The notes: generated from the letters alone by a model not told the origin. A stretch of 64,000 nucleotides of DNA from Schistocerca nitens (GCF_023898315.1 NC_064614.1:504882109-504946108), one strand, 5' to 3'; shown: positions 1-9,636, numbered from the stretch's first letter. Numbers and translations: made by a program.

Positions 1-93
1 AATGATCGCCTTTCTCTGTGGGCTACATTTATCAACAGTTCTGCAAATTACTTTTGAAATAATAAATAATTTACTCACCTTTTATCCATCTGT

Positions 94-295
94 TCAAAAT
101 GGTTCAAATGTCTCTGAGCACTATGGGACTCAACTGCTGAGGTCATTAGTCCCCTAGAACTTAGAACTAGTTAAACCTAACTAACCTAAGGACATCACAA
201 ACATCCATGCCCGAGGCAGGATTCGAACCTGCAACCGTAGCGGTCTTGCGGTTCCAGACTGCAGCGCCTTTAACCGCACGGCCACTTCGGCCGGC
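94..295 (-). mobile_element. SINE, family S1, copy 1
   Basis: tRNA-derived SINE with no coding capacity, mobilised in trans by a LINE. Read on the minus strand it has a tRNA-like head with a B box (GGTTCGAATCC) and a long variable arm, then the S1 body ending in gctcagagccatttgaacca. A 13-bp target duplication (tttatccatctgt) lies at 81-93 and 296-308. It shares several diagnostic changes with the copy at 27995. The head is not a functional tRNA gene. Confidence 0.93.
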
Positions 296-330
296 TTTAT
301 CCATCTGTCTCGTCATTTGACTGCCCCTTA

Positions 331-1756
331 TACACTCCTGGAAATTGAAATAAGAACACCGTGAATTCATTGTCCCAGGAAGGGGAAACTTTATTGACAC
401 ATTCCTGGGGTCAGATACATCACATGATCACACTGACAGAATCACAGGCACATAGACACAGGCAACAGAGCATGCACAATGTCGGCACTAGTACAGTGTA
501 TATCCACCTTTCGCAGCAATGCAGGCTGCTATTCTCCCATGGAGACGATCGTAGAGATGCTGGATGTAGTCCTGTGGAACGGCTTGCCATGCCATTTCCA
601 CCTGGCGCCTCAGTTGGACCAGCGTTCGTGCTGGACGTGCAGACCGCGTGAGACGACGCTTCATCCAGTCCCAAACATGCTCAATGGGGGACAGATCCGG
701 AGATCTTGCTGGCCAGGGTAGTTGACTTACACCTTCTAGAGCACGTTGGGTGGCACGGGATGCATGCGGACGTGCATTGTCCTGTTGGAACAGCAAGTTC
801 CCTTGCCGGTCTAGGAATGGTAGAACGATGGGTTCGATGACGGTTTGGATGTACCGTGCACTATTCAGTGTCCCCTCGACGATCACCAGTGGTCTACGGC
901 CAGTGTAGGAGATCGCTCCCCACACCATGATGCCGGGTGTTGGCCCTGTGTGCCTCGGACGTATGCAGTCCTGATTGTGGCGCTCACCTGCACGGCGCCA
1001 AACACGCATACGACCATCATTGGCACCAAGGCAGAAGCGACTCTCATCGCTGAAGACGACACGTCTCCATTCGTCCCTCCATTCACGCCTGTCGCGACAC
1101 CACTGGAGGCGGGCTGCACGATGTTGGGGCGTGAGCGGAAGACGGCCTAACGGTGTGCGGGACCGTAGCCCAGCTTCATGGAGACGGTTGCGAATAGTCC
1201 TCGCCGATACCCCAGGAGCAACAGTGTCCCTAATTTGCTGGGAAGTGGCGGTGCGGTCCCCTACGGCACTGCGTAGGATCCTACGGTCTTGGCGTGCATC
1301 CATGCGTCGCTGCGGTCCGGTCCCAGGTCAACGGGCACGTGCACCTTCCGCCGACCACTGGCGACAACATCGATGTACTGTGGAGACCTCACGCCCCACG
1401 TGTTGAGCAATTCGGCGGTACGTCCACCCGGCCTCCCGCATGCCCACTATACGCCCTCGCTCAAAGTCCGTCAACTGCACATACGGTTCACGTCCACGCT
1501 GTCGCGGCATGCTACCAGTGTTAAAGACTGCGATGGAGCTCCGTATGCCACGGCAAACTGGCTGACACTGACGGCGGCGGTGCACAAATGCTGCGCAGCT
1601 AGCGCCATTCGACGGCCAACACCGCGGTTCCTGGTGTGTCCGCTGTGCCGTGCGTGTGATCATTGCTTGTACAGCCCTCTCGCAGTGTCCGGAGCAAGTA
1701 TGGTGGGTCTGACACACCGGTGTCAATGTGTTCTTTTTTCCATTTCCAGGAGTGTA
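331..1756 (-). mobile_element. Tc1-like DNA transposon, copy A (1,426 bp)
   Basis: Cut-and-paste transposon of the Tc1/mariner superfamily. Both ends begin TACACTCCTGGAAAT and form terminal inverted repeats of about 28 bp. It sits at a TATA site, consistent with TA target choice. It encloses one transposase reading frame on the minus strand. Copy B at 6565-7990 has exactly the same length and is nearly identical, in the opposite orientation. Confidence 0.93.
488..1510 (-). pseudogene. Tc1-like transposase (DD34E), one in-frame stop
   Basis: Transposase of copy A, which would bind the terminal repeats and catalyse excision and insertion. The likely start is the ATG at 1510 (MPRQRGREP...), giving about 340 codons, the usual Tc1 length. 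An N-terminal helix-turn-helix (LTDFERGRIVGMREAGWTYR) is followed by the DDE triad: FSDESRF, QQDNARPH, and SPIEHVWDWM, where the third residue is E. The frame is continuous apart from one TGA at 1328-1330 (minus strand), between the DNA-binding and catalytic parts. Copy B has the same TGA. A full-length product would need readthrough, so I call it a pseudogene. Confidence 0.9.
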
Positions 1757-2761
1757 TATTCTAAACAGTAACGGTCTTATCTCTCTGCCTTCACGTATGT
1801 TTGAAGTGTATCTTGTAGATTTTCTTCCGTTAAGAATAACAGACTGAGTTCTATCTGCAGTTAAATTCCGCCTCCATCAACAATTCTCGTACGATACTTG
1901 CTAACTTCATATTTTGTTCACTACAAGACACTGCAAACTCTATCGAGTGCCTTCCTGTAATCAAGGAAGTCTACGGACTCAGGATTTCAGAGATGAAAAT
2001 AGCGACCTGAGTTTTATAACACCTCTGTTTTATGGTTCCACGTTTAAATTCTAGAGGTGCTTACCGTTCTCCAAAATGCCATCATAGTTTTCTGGTGGAA
2101 TGGTAAGCTTACCTAAATTTTTGATTGTCATTTTACGGCATTGGTTTTTTTTCTTTTTACAGCGTGCATCACATTATAAAGCTAATAAATTAATTTTAAT
2201 TTTATTGCATTTGTTCTTTGCATTTTTGGTGCTGATACTAGAGCAAATCCATTTTCTCGTGAGTTATTCAATGTTAGCAGGTCGCCATCATGGATATTTA
2301 ATTTTTTGTCATAAAGTAAAGTAAATTAAAAATTAATTTTTCCTGAGTAGTATATTTCTTTCACTTTTTTCTGATTCAGTATAAAAACTTTAATTTCAAA
2401 TCTACTGAAAAACTGGTGAGAGACTTCGTAGCACTGAAGCAAAACATCGCACCGAAACAGTAGTAAGATGAGAGACAGACGAGGAAGAAACTTTACGACT
2501 TTAAAAGACAAAACTTTTGTTCTATCAGAGAAGTATCGGATAAATAGTCAACCAACAGGGTAAATATAAATGGTGAGTCTAAACTTTACGAGATGGTCGC
2601 TGCCAGAAAAAGGAACAAAAACGTTCACATAGATATGTGTCTCGAAATGGACCATAAACTTCCAATAAAGTAATTGCTACCGATGGATTACATTAAACAT
2701 TACATGGTATTATTTTATTATTTGATTAAGTTACAATTATTTGATTAAGTTACAATTTTTT
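1757..2761. other. No gene recognised (AT-rich)
   Basis: About 1 kb of AT-rich sequence between the Tc1-like element and the next SINE. Its ORFs are short and show no recognised motif. I see no transposon ends or tandem repeat. The last 11 bases (tacaatttttt, 2751-2761) are the left target duplication of the following SINE. Confidence 0.6.
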
Positions 2762-2959
2762 CAAATGGTTCAAATGGTTCTGAGCACTATGGGACTTAAC
2801 ATCTGTGGTCATCAGTCCCCTAGAATTTAGAACTACTTAAACCTAACTAACCTAAGGACATCACACACATCCATGCCCGAGGCAGGATTCGAACCTGCGA
2901 CCGTAGTAGTCGCGCGGTTCCGGACTGAGCGCCTGAACCGCTAGACCACCGCGGCCGGC
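2762..2959 (-). mobile_element. SINE, family S1, copy 2
   Basis: Minus-strand S1 SINE with tRNA-like head, B box and the S1 3' tail. It is flanked by an 11-bp duplication (tacaatttttt) at 2751-2761 and 2960-2970. A T-run continues into a second copy of the local gattaagttacaa sequence, so the insertion landed in a short tandem duplication. Confidence 0.92.
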
Positions 2960-2970
2960 TACAATTTTTT

Positions 2971-3410
2971 TTTTTTTTTGATTAAGTTACAACATACATA
3001 ACATTTACGAACAACTTTGTTTTATGTGATGCAGGCCGAATGATTTCAGCTAACTCGAAGCATAGCGATCTGTTATTCGTTCCAGGAGAAAGCCAATATT
3101 GTTTTCCTCTAGGATCAGGAACGTGGAAGTGGTTGAGAGGGCATGCGAATTTACCGAACCACTTACCGTGACAGTGTCACATAATCACAAAACGTTTGTA
3201 TCCATTTTTAGGCGTTTGTATGAACGTGAGTCATATCAGCGAGACGAACAAGTTTGACAGCTTCGGGATGTCCGTATACCAGCTCTGGAACAACATGATT
3301 TTGAGACCAACAGCAATTCAAACTCCATCAATCTTGCCTACCAGCTTGGAGTAATCCAAAGAACGCTGTTGTGTGTCCAGTACCGTCTCTGTCACCTGCA
3401 CCATGTACAG
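2971..3410. other. No gene recognised
   Basis: About 440 bp between a SINE and a LINE fragment. Part of it may be diverged upstream LINE or transposase sequence, but no motif is clear in any frame. Confidence 0.5.
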
Positions 3411-3735
3411 GGATTATTTGCAGCAAAATTTTCTTCAGGGCAAATGTTTTCGCTAGTTTTTGTCAGCAGCGCTAGTGCTAAACTCTGCTTGCCCTTCTCT
3501 CACTTCATATCCTGCGAGCCATGTAAGAACAACAACAGGCATATTCAATATACCTAGATTTCCAGAAAGCATTTGCACGGTGCCCCACTGCAGACTGTTA
3601 ACGTAGATACGAGCATACGATAGATTCCCAGATATATGAGTGGCTCGACGACTTCTTGAGTAATAGAACCCAGTTCGTTGTCCTCGACTGCAAGTACTCA
3701 TCATAGACAAGAGTATCGTCAGGGATGCCCAAATA
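3410..3735 (+). pseudogene. LINE-1x reverse transcriptase fragment
   Basis: Short decayed piece of a non-LTR retrotransposon RT. The patch corresponding to FLDFRKAFDTVPHCRL and the following block ending near the SGVPQG motif match the copy at 10690-11102 base by base over long stretches. Stops and frameshifts are frequent. It ends abruptly where the PLE terminal repeat begins, so that element either inserted here or joined by deletion. The clade is uncertain; the motifs resemble the Jockey/CR1 group. Confidence 0.65.
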
Positions 3736-3739
3736 CACA

Positions 3740-3790
3740 CACAAAATTCAGCTTTCGCAACCAACGGTTGCTTCATCAGGAAAGAGGGAA
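3740..3790 (-). ncRNA. Hammerhead ribozyme motif (probably inactive)
   Basis: On the minus strand: TTC, CTGATGA, a 6-bp stem II (gcaacc/ggttgc), GAAA, then GCTGAA. The conserved layout GAAA-NN-UH would need one more T before GAA (GAAA-GC-TT-GAA). Here that T is missing, so the cleavage-site nucleotide appears lost. Stem I would be TTC/GAA. It is the simplest case of the ribozyme design seen in the other PLE repeats here. Confidence 0.7.
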
Positions 3791-3945
3791 GGAGAGGGAA
3801 AGACGTAATGATGTGGGTTTTAAGGGAGAGGGTAAGGAGTCATTCCAATCCCGGGAGCGGAAAGACTTACCTTAGGGGAAAAAAGGACAGGTATACACTC
3901 GCACACATAGATATCCATCCGCACATATACAGACACAAGAAGACA

Positions 3946-4010
3946 TTTGTAAAGGCAAAGAGTTTGGGCAGAGATGTCATGTCTATTCCCAAACTCTTTG
4001 CCTTTACAAA
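3946..4010. repeat. Perfect 23-bp inverted repeat, 19-nt loop
   Basis: The arm tttgtaaaggcaaagagttt... at 3946-3968 is exactly complementary to 3988-4010. It marks the outer end of the PLE-like remnant and would fold as a strong hairpin in DNA or RNA. Confidence 0.95.
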
Positions 4011-4013
4011 GTG

Positions 4014-4600
4014 AAAAAAGTCATATTCAAGGACCATACTGGTGGCGAAGAGTAATAGTAGATAACGTTTTGATTCCGCTTGGTACCAACTAATTACCTT
4101 TATGGTAGATTATGAGCGTATTTCTTTATATGTTAAATAGTGTTCAACTTCTTCTGTATCGCTGTATTGAGGCTCAAAGAATTTTAAATCCACGCAAGAA
4201 TTAGCGCAACGAATATTGTACCTCATACAATGCAAAATAAAGTGACCCATGACGGGAGTAGCATGACTTTTGTAAGTAGCTTCATTGCAGGTAGCATTGA
4301 ACACTATGAGATTTCTCCCTACGGCAAACTATTGACGAGACCATTATCGCATGTTTCTTTAATATTTCACCCTTGAACTGTATGGTAATGAGCTTTATTT
4401 CAAACCATTCGAAATAGGTAGTGCTAAATGAGAGTATCTAACAACATAATTCCACAGGCGAAAAGTTTATGTGTATTTTGGTTAAAATGTTTGGTGAAAC
4501 AACGTTAACAATTAGAGTAAAGCAGGTAAGTTTAACGTAAGAATTAATTTAAAAGTACAGAACTTGAAATCACGTTCTTCGGATGCTCACGTATTACGCC
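4014..4600. other. No gene recognised
   Basis: AT-rich single-copy-looking sequence. Only short ORFs are present (for example 4110-4304 minus, 64 residues) and none has a recognisable motif. Confidence 0.55.
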
Positions 4601-4614
4601 TCTTTCTCGCTCTC

Positions 4615-4665
<51 letters not shown>

Positions 4666-4679
4666 ATGTGTCTCTCTCC
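4601..4679. repeat. CT/TC microsatellite
   Basis: Imperfect (TC)n tract with ttt interruptions. The serine/leucine-rich ORFs over it are translation artefacts of the repeat. Confidence 0.95.
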
Positions 4680-5896
4680 AACATCACTCCATCCTTCTCT
4701 TGCTTTATTTTCTTCTTTTTACCGTAGTCGCGACTTGGGCATGCAGACCTCAGTATGCATCAGTAATAAAAATACATTTTTCAGTTAGTTTCTAGACATA
4801 GCTAACTGCATTAGCCAGTTTACCAAAGTTGAGAGCTTCCTTCCTTACCTCGATCTGAAAATTTGGGAGGTACATTTACATTATTTTTCTGTCTGAGACA
4901 TGAATGAGAAAACGAAATTTAATTCACATAACGTGGAAACTTTGTAGCTGTGATTTATAAGACAAGACAGAGGCAAGAAAATCCCCAACCTTCAGCCTCT
5001 ATCTAGCAGCCCAGCGAGCCAGCGCATGTTCCAAATGACTTTATAATGTCCTCTGCAGTACGTAAGTTGCTCTTGCCGCAACGCACAAGATATGTCGGTT
5101 TTTTTTTCTTTTTGCCGTTTTGGAGAATGTTGACGTGAAAGATAATCAGCGGTCTGTTTCACGAAAGAAATCCGTGGCTATTACATGCTACTGGGTGTCA
5201 CTGGTTATTAGGGGTAAAAGTGACGATGTATGGATGTGCGAAGCAGAGTACCCTAAAACAAGACTATTATAAGCTTCGTGTTCTTTTAACGAAAAGCGTT
5301 CAGTGTAACTAATCTTAAAATTAAGTTGCTTTCTTGGTTATTCCAATTGGCCAGTCAACCCATCTTCAGACGAATTGTTAAATAAAAGAAAAAGTGGTTC
5401 GTAACACCCAGGGTATAAAAAAAATATAACAATACACTTTGAGGGGTAATGGATAAGGTCTTGAGGAACAAACAGAGGATACGAGCCAATATCTAGAAAC
5501 ATAACCAGTTCGCTGCAGAACTTCAAAGCTGTTGGGAAATTCTGCTTGTTATACCGATCGGAATAGCAAGCAGGTACTGGTATTCGAATGCTGGCCCCTG
5601 TTTTGACCAGAACCGGGGTGAAATCGTCCTACACGTCGGTCGGGGGCCTGAAGGACTCGTAGTAAATCTCCGGAACTGGTAACAAAATAAAATAAGTTTG
5701 GAAACTAGACAGCAAAAGATATTTGATTTGATATCCTATCTCGAACACCAGAGTCCCGCAACCATCTCTGAAAAGATGGGCATACAGAGACTTGGCGAGA
5801 TACTAATTCCATTTCAGACACAATATTCAAAAGAACTTTCCCTTCTTTTAGCGGCAGACTCCGCAAGTCTTTTGAGGAGCGAAGCCTTCCTAATGA
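4680..5896. other. No gene recognised
   Basis: About 1.2 kb of mixed sequence. The 62-residue minus frame at 5338-5526 and the 75-residue plus frame starting at 5698 have no motif I know. The right end (5885-5896, ccttcctaatga) is the left duplication of the next SINE. Part of 5690-5884 could be upstream sequence of the LINE that follows. Confidence 0.5.
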
Positions 5897-6090
5897 CGCC
5901 GGCCGGGGTGGCCGAGCGATTCTAGGCGCTAAAGTCTGGAACCGCGCGACCGCTACGGTCGCATGTTCGAATCCTGCCTCGGGCATAGATGTGTGTGTTG
6001 TCCTTAGGTTAGTTAGGTTTAAGTAGTTCTAAGTTCTAGGGGACTGATGACGTCAGAAGTTAAGTCACATAATGCTCAGAGCCATTTGAA
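5897..6090 (+). mobile_element. SINE, family S1, copy 3
   Basis: Plus-strand S1 SINE with tRNA-like head and long variable arm. It is flanked by a 12-bp duplication (ccttcctaatga) at 5885-5896 and 6091-6102. The B box carries one change (catgttcgaatcc). Confidence 0.93.
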
Positions 6091-6224
6091 CCTTCCTAAT
6101 GATTGGATTAAGGGCAGATCATTTCCGTTTTCAAGAATGTTCGTTGAACAGACGCACAAAACTTTAGGCCTCTCTCTCTGACGTCGGTCTGTTATAGAAT
6201 CCTGAAAGATGTTTTACGCTGGAG

Positions 6225-6564
6225 TATTATGATATTTCTAGGTCTATGTAGGAACCAACATGGGTTTCGAAGACAACGATCGAGTGAAACTCAGTTCACT
6301 CTGTTCGCCCACGAGGCACAGAAAGCAGCAGATACAGGCGCCCAGACAGACGCCGTGTTCCTCCATTTCCGCAAGATACTTGGTACAGTTTCGCACTGTC
6401 ACCTAATGAACAAAATACGAAAGTATGGAGTATCAGACCAGCTTTGTGACCGGATTCAAGTGTTTCTAGCAAATAGAACACAGTATGTCGTCCTGAAAGG
6501 AAGAAATCTTCAGATCTAAAACTAGCTTCGGGCGTGTCCAGGGACCTTTACTTTTCGTAATATA
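6225..6564 (+). pseudogene. LINE-1x RT, copy b, 5' part
   Basis: Decayed reverse transcriptase of a non-LTR retrotransposon. The frame contains GFRRQRSSETQFTLFAHEAQ, then an FLHFRKILGTVSHCHL patch (the KAFDTVPH motif), and reaches the SGVPQGSVLGPLLF motif in damaged form just before 6565. The sequence continues at 9637, so one LINE copy is split by a Tc1-like element and a PLE. Confidence 0.75.
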
Positions 6565-7990
6565 TACACTCCTGGAAATGGAAAAAAGAACACATTGACA
6601 CCGGTGTGTCAGACCCACCATACTTGCTCCGGACACTGCGAGAGGGCTGTACAAACAATGATCACACGCACGGCACAGCGGACACACCAGGAACCGCGGT
6701 GTTGGCTGTCGAATGGCGCTAGCTGCGCAGCATTTGTGCACCGCCGCCGTCAGTGTCAGCCAGTTTACCGTGGCATACGGAGTTCCATCGCAGTCTTTAA
6801 CACTGGTAGCACGCCGCGACAGCGTGGACGTGAACCGTATGTGCAGTTGACGGACTTTGAGCGAGGGCGTATAGTGGGCATGCGGGAGGCCGGGTGGACG
6901 TACCGCCGAATTGCTCAACACGTGGGGCGTGAGGTCTCCACAGTACATCGATGTTGTCGCCAGTAGTCGGCGGAAGGTGCACGTGCCCGTTGACCTGGGA
7001 CCGGACCGCAGCGACGCACGGATGCACGCCAAGACCGTAGGATCCTACGCAGTGCCGTAGGGGACCGCACCACCACTTCCCAGCAAATTAGGGACACTGT
7101 TGCTCCTGGGGTATCGGCGAGGACCATTCGCAACCGTCTCCATGAAGCTGGGCTACGGTCCCGCACACCGTTAGGCCGTCTTCCGCTCACGCCCCAACAT
7201 CGTGCAGCCCGCCTCCAGTGGTGTCGCGACAGGCGTGAATGGAGGGACGAATGGAGACGTGTCGTCTTCAGCGATGAGAGTCGCTTCTACCTTGGTGCCA
7301 ATGATGGTCGTATGCGTGTTTGGCGCCGTGCAGGTGAGCGCCACAATCAGGACTGCATACGACCGAGGCACACAGGGCCCACACCCGGCGTCATGGTGTG
7401 GGGAGCGATCTCCTACACTGGCCGTACACCACTGGTGATCGTCGAGGGGACACTGAATAGTGCACGGTACATCCAAACCGTCATCGAACCCATCGTTCTA
7501 CCATTCCTAGACCGGCAAGGGAACTTGCTGTTCCAACAGGACAATGCACGTCCGCATGTATCCCGTGCCACCCAACGTGCTCTACAAGGTGTAAGTCAAC
7601 TACCCTGGCCAGCAAGATCTCCGGATCTGTCCCCCATTGAGCATGTTTGGGACTGGATGAAGCGTCGTCTCACGCGGTCTGCACGTCCAGCACGAACGCT
7701 GGTCCAACTGAGGCGCCAGGTGGAAATGGCATGGCAAGCCGTTCCACAGGACTACATCCAGCATCTCTACGATCGTCTCCATGGGAGAATAGCAGCCTGC
7801 ATTGCTGCGAAAGGTGGATATACACTGTACTAGTGCCGACATTGTGCATGCTCTGTTGCCTGTGTCTATGTGCCTGTGATTCTGTCAGTGTGATCATGTG
7901 ATGTATCTGACCCCAGGAATGTGTCAATAAAGTTTCCCCTTCCTGGGACAATGAATTCACCGTGTTCTTATTTCAATTTCCAGGAGTGTA
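6565..7990 (+). mobile_element. Tc1-like DNA transposon, copy B (1,426 bp)
   Basis: Same element as copy A, same length, opposite orientation, with intact-looking terminal inverted repeats (TACACTCCTGG...CCAGGAGTGTA) at a TA-rich site. It lies within the left target duplication of the PLE that follows, so it is younger than that PLE. An AATAAA (7924-7930 region) precedes its right end. Confidence 0.93.
6811..7833 (+). pseudogene. Tc1-like transposase (DD34E), two stops
   Basis: Transposase of copy B, co-linear with copy A over 341 codons. The start codon is ACG instead of ATG. TAG at 6964-6966 replaces a Trp codon (copy A has TGG), and TGA at 6991-6993 is shared with copy A. The catalytic half is clean: FSDESRF, QQDNARPH and SPIEHVWDWM are present. 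From the MRVWRR motif onward I count four amino-acid differences from copy A in 173 residues. Confidence 0.9.
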
Positions 7991-7997
7991 TAAATCA

Positions 7998-8232
7998 TAA
8001 TCAAAATATCCACGGGTGTGCTGCCGGTCTATAGTGTCCAAAGGGCACAATATTTCGGCGATCATACATGTCGCCATCATCAGGTGAACTGACGGACTGA
8101 GCTCCTGTGAACGTGCCGGCACGGAGATCCGTACGCTATGGCTGCTCAGAGGGAACTGGGTTCGGTCGCGACCGCGGCCGATTTAAAAACCCTCCGCTCG
8201 CGGCGCGCTCCCTCCGCCGTCCGCGCGAATAC
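7998..8232. repeat. PLE-C left inverted arm
   Basis: Reverse complement of 9365-9607 with few mismatches, diverging towards the inner end. It contains the antisense hammerhead copy. Confidence 0.9.
8036..8097 (-). ncRNA. Hammerhead ribozyme, PLE-C left arm (antisense to the ORF)
   Basis: Minus-strand copy of the 62-nt motif described at 9507-9568. The core CTGATGA is at 8077-8083 on the minus strand. GAAA, the TATT segment and stem I GTG/CAC are all conserved; one change falls in the stem I internal loop. Only antisense transcripts of the PLE would carry it. Confidence 0.82.
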
Positions 8233-9468
8233 TACGAACAAACGGAGGGAATCGCCATGGGTAGCCCACTCTCACCGGTGGTAGTGAATTTGTACATGGA
8301 GAACTTCGAGGAGGAAGCCCTGTCGTCATCCGTATGGAAACCTACTTGCTTTTTCCGTTACGTGGACGACACGTTCGTCATCTGGCCACATGGTATGGAT
8401 AAACTCCTTGACTTCCTTACACATCTAAACTCCATACACCCCAGCATCAAATTCACTATGGAGACTGAAACGGAGGGTAAATTACCTTTCCTTGACGTCT
8501 TGGTCAAGAGAAGGGCTGACGGCACCCTAGGTCATGGGGTGTATCGGAAGACAACGCACACTGATCTGTATTTGCACGCAGACAGCTGCCACCACCCTTC
8601 ACAGAGGAATGGGGTACTTAAAACTCTAGTACACAGGGCGCGCACCATCTCTGACGCAGAGAGTCTACCCCAGGAATTGGAACATCTGAGAACTGTATTT
8701 CGAAAAAATGGGTACTCAGAGTGGCAGATTCAACGTGCTCTCCGCCAAACCACTGCAGCACAACCTGTTGATATGGATGAAATCACGAGGGAGGAGGTAG
8801 GCACTGCATTTCTTCCATACACAGGCGCACTCTCGGGGAAAATCGCCCGCATTCTGAAGAAACACCGGGTCGGAACTGTGTTTTGTCCTCCGAATAAAAC
8901 TCGTGCACTGGTGGGGAGCGCCAAAGATGACCTCGGTTTGAGGAAGGCCGGCGTGTACCAGATTCCGTGTCAATGTGGCAAGTCGTATATTGGTCAGACG
9001 TTGCGTACCGTCGAGGATCGATGCCGTAAACACCAGAGGCACACTCGACTGATGATGTATCCGAGCAAGTCGGCGGTCGCTGAACATTGTTTGTCGGAAA
9101 ATCACGCTATTGAGTATGACCGTACGAGGATTCTGGTACAGACGTCGAGATACTGGGACAGCGTTGTTAGAGAGGCCATCGAAATTCGCACCAATGACGA
9201 CCTCATAAACCGTGACCGTGGCTATAATCTTAGCAAGGCTTGGGAACCAGCGATTGGGTTAATCAATAGTAACTCGAGCAAACGAATAGTTGTGACGACC
9301 ACGGCGGACAGAGCCATCACACCGACGTCATCTCAGACGCCGTCGCAATCTGTTCCACCGCGCGACCGTGGCGCGGGGCGCGGACGGCGGAGGGAGCGCG
9401 CCGCGGGCGGAGGGTATTTAAATCGGCCGCCGCCGCAACCGAACGCAGTTCCCTCTGAGCAGCCATAG
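8107..9468 (+). CDS. PLE reverse transcriptase (partial) + GIY-YIG endonuclease
   Basis: Open frame of 453 codons. The RT would copy the element's RNA onto a target nicked by the endonuclease. RT homology begins near 8230; the first ATG is at 8257 in GIAMGSPLSPVVVNLYME, and the in-frame GTG at 8107 lies inside the terminal arm, so the true start is lost. The catalytic box is FFRYVDDTFVIW. A linker follows (SEWQIQRALR), then the GIY-YIG domain: GVYQIPCQCGKSYIGQT, the RTVEDRCRKH helix with its Arg, and a late REAIEIR block. The C-terminus (PPRDRGAGRGRRRERAA...) is encoded in the right arm. Fingers and earlier RT motifs are absent, so it cannot be an autonomous RT. Confidence 0.85.
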   Translation: MNVPARRSVRYGCSEGTGFGRDRGRFKNPPLAARSLRRPREYYEQTEGIAMGSPLSPVVVNLYMENFEEEALSSSVWKPTCFFRYVDDTFVIWPHGMDKLLDFLTHLNSIHPSIKFTMETETEGKLPFLDVLVKRRADGTLGHGVYRKTTHTDLYLHADSCHHPSQRNGVLKTLVHRARTISDAESLPQELEHLRTVFRKNGYSEWQIQRALRQTTAAQPVDMDEITREEVGTAFLPYTGALSGKIARILKKHRVGTVFCPPNKTRALVGSAKDDLGLRKAGVYQIPCQCGKSYIGQTLRTVEDRCRKHQRHTRLMMYPSKSAVAEHCLSENHAIEYDRTRILVQTSRYWDSVVREAIEIRTNDDLINRDRGYNLSKAWEPAIGLINSNSSKRIVVTTTADRAITPTSSQTPSQSVPPRDRGAGRGRRRERAAGGGYLNRPPPQPNAVPSEQP

Positions 9469-9607
9469 CGTACGGATCTCCGTGCCGGCACGTTCACAGG
9501 AGCTCAGTCCGTCAGTTCACCTGATGATGGCGACATGTATGATCGCCGAAATATTGTGCCCGTTGGACACTATAGACCGGCAGCACACCCGTGGATATTT
9601 TGATTAT
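9365..9607. repeat. PLE-C right inverted arm
   Basis: Inverted partner of 7998-8232. It includes a GC-rich inner part, a tatttaaat motif and the sense hammerhead. About 29 bp (9608-9636) follow before the LINE host sequence resumes. Confidence 0.9.
9507..9568 (+). ncRNA. Hammerhead ribozyme, PLE-C right arm (sense)
   Basis: Self-cleaving RNA motif. Distal stem I GTCC (9507-9510) pairs with GGAC (9565-9568). Proximal stem I is CAC/GTG, with an internal loop between. The core is CTGATGA (9521-9527). Stem II is ggcga/tcgcc. GAAA is at 9548-9551. Stem III would be A-T, T-A with no loop, followed by T as the cleavage nucleotide. All core positions fit the hammerhead consensus. Location 3' of the RT-endonuclease ORF fits known PLE hammerheads; such minimal stem III forms usually work as dimers. 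Confidence 0.85.
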
Positions 9608-9636
9608 CAAATACGCCGGGAGAAACTCAAGAATCA

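Larger units (their letters stand above)
3733..4013 (-). mobile_element. Penelope-like terminal repeat, solo remnant
   Basis: Non-coding remnant, read on the minus strand. It has a hammerhead-like core near its 3' end (3740-3790) and a perfect 23-bp inverted repeat at its 5' end (3946-3968 with 3988-4010). This layout resembles the terminal repeats of the two larger PLEs in the window. No RT or endonuclease sequence is attached. Assignment to a PLE rests on the ribozyme and the terminal palindrome, so it is an inference. Confidence 0.6.
7999..9636 (+). mobile_element. Penelope-like element (PLE-C), 5'-truncated
   Basis: Retroelement with inverted terminal arms of about 230 bp, an RT/GIY-YIG ORF between them, and a hammerhead in each arm. 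The arms match almost base for base, starting ataatcaaaatatccacggg on the left and its complement on the right. The right flank (atatataaatgat, about 9637-9649) resembles the left flank split around copy B, suggesting a target duplication of about 12 bp. The host site is the RT region of LINE-1x copy b. The RT N-terminal half is missing. Confidence 0.85.

Noticed and set aside
361-1150. Several 80-140 residue ORFs on the plus strand (and mirrored ones at 6466-7960)
   Set aside because: They are antisense shadows of the Tc1-like transposase, and the same shadows appear in both copies.
5897-6000. tRNA gene from A- and B-box-like sequence (also in every other S1-S4 copy)
   Set aside because: The sequence recurs as the head of a dispersed SINE with target duplications and has mismatched stems. 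These are SINE heads, not tRNA genes.
6020-6060. ctgatgac in the S1 tail as a hammerhead core
   Set aside because: No stem II or GAAA follows in any S1 copy.
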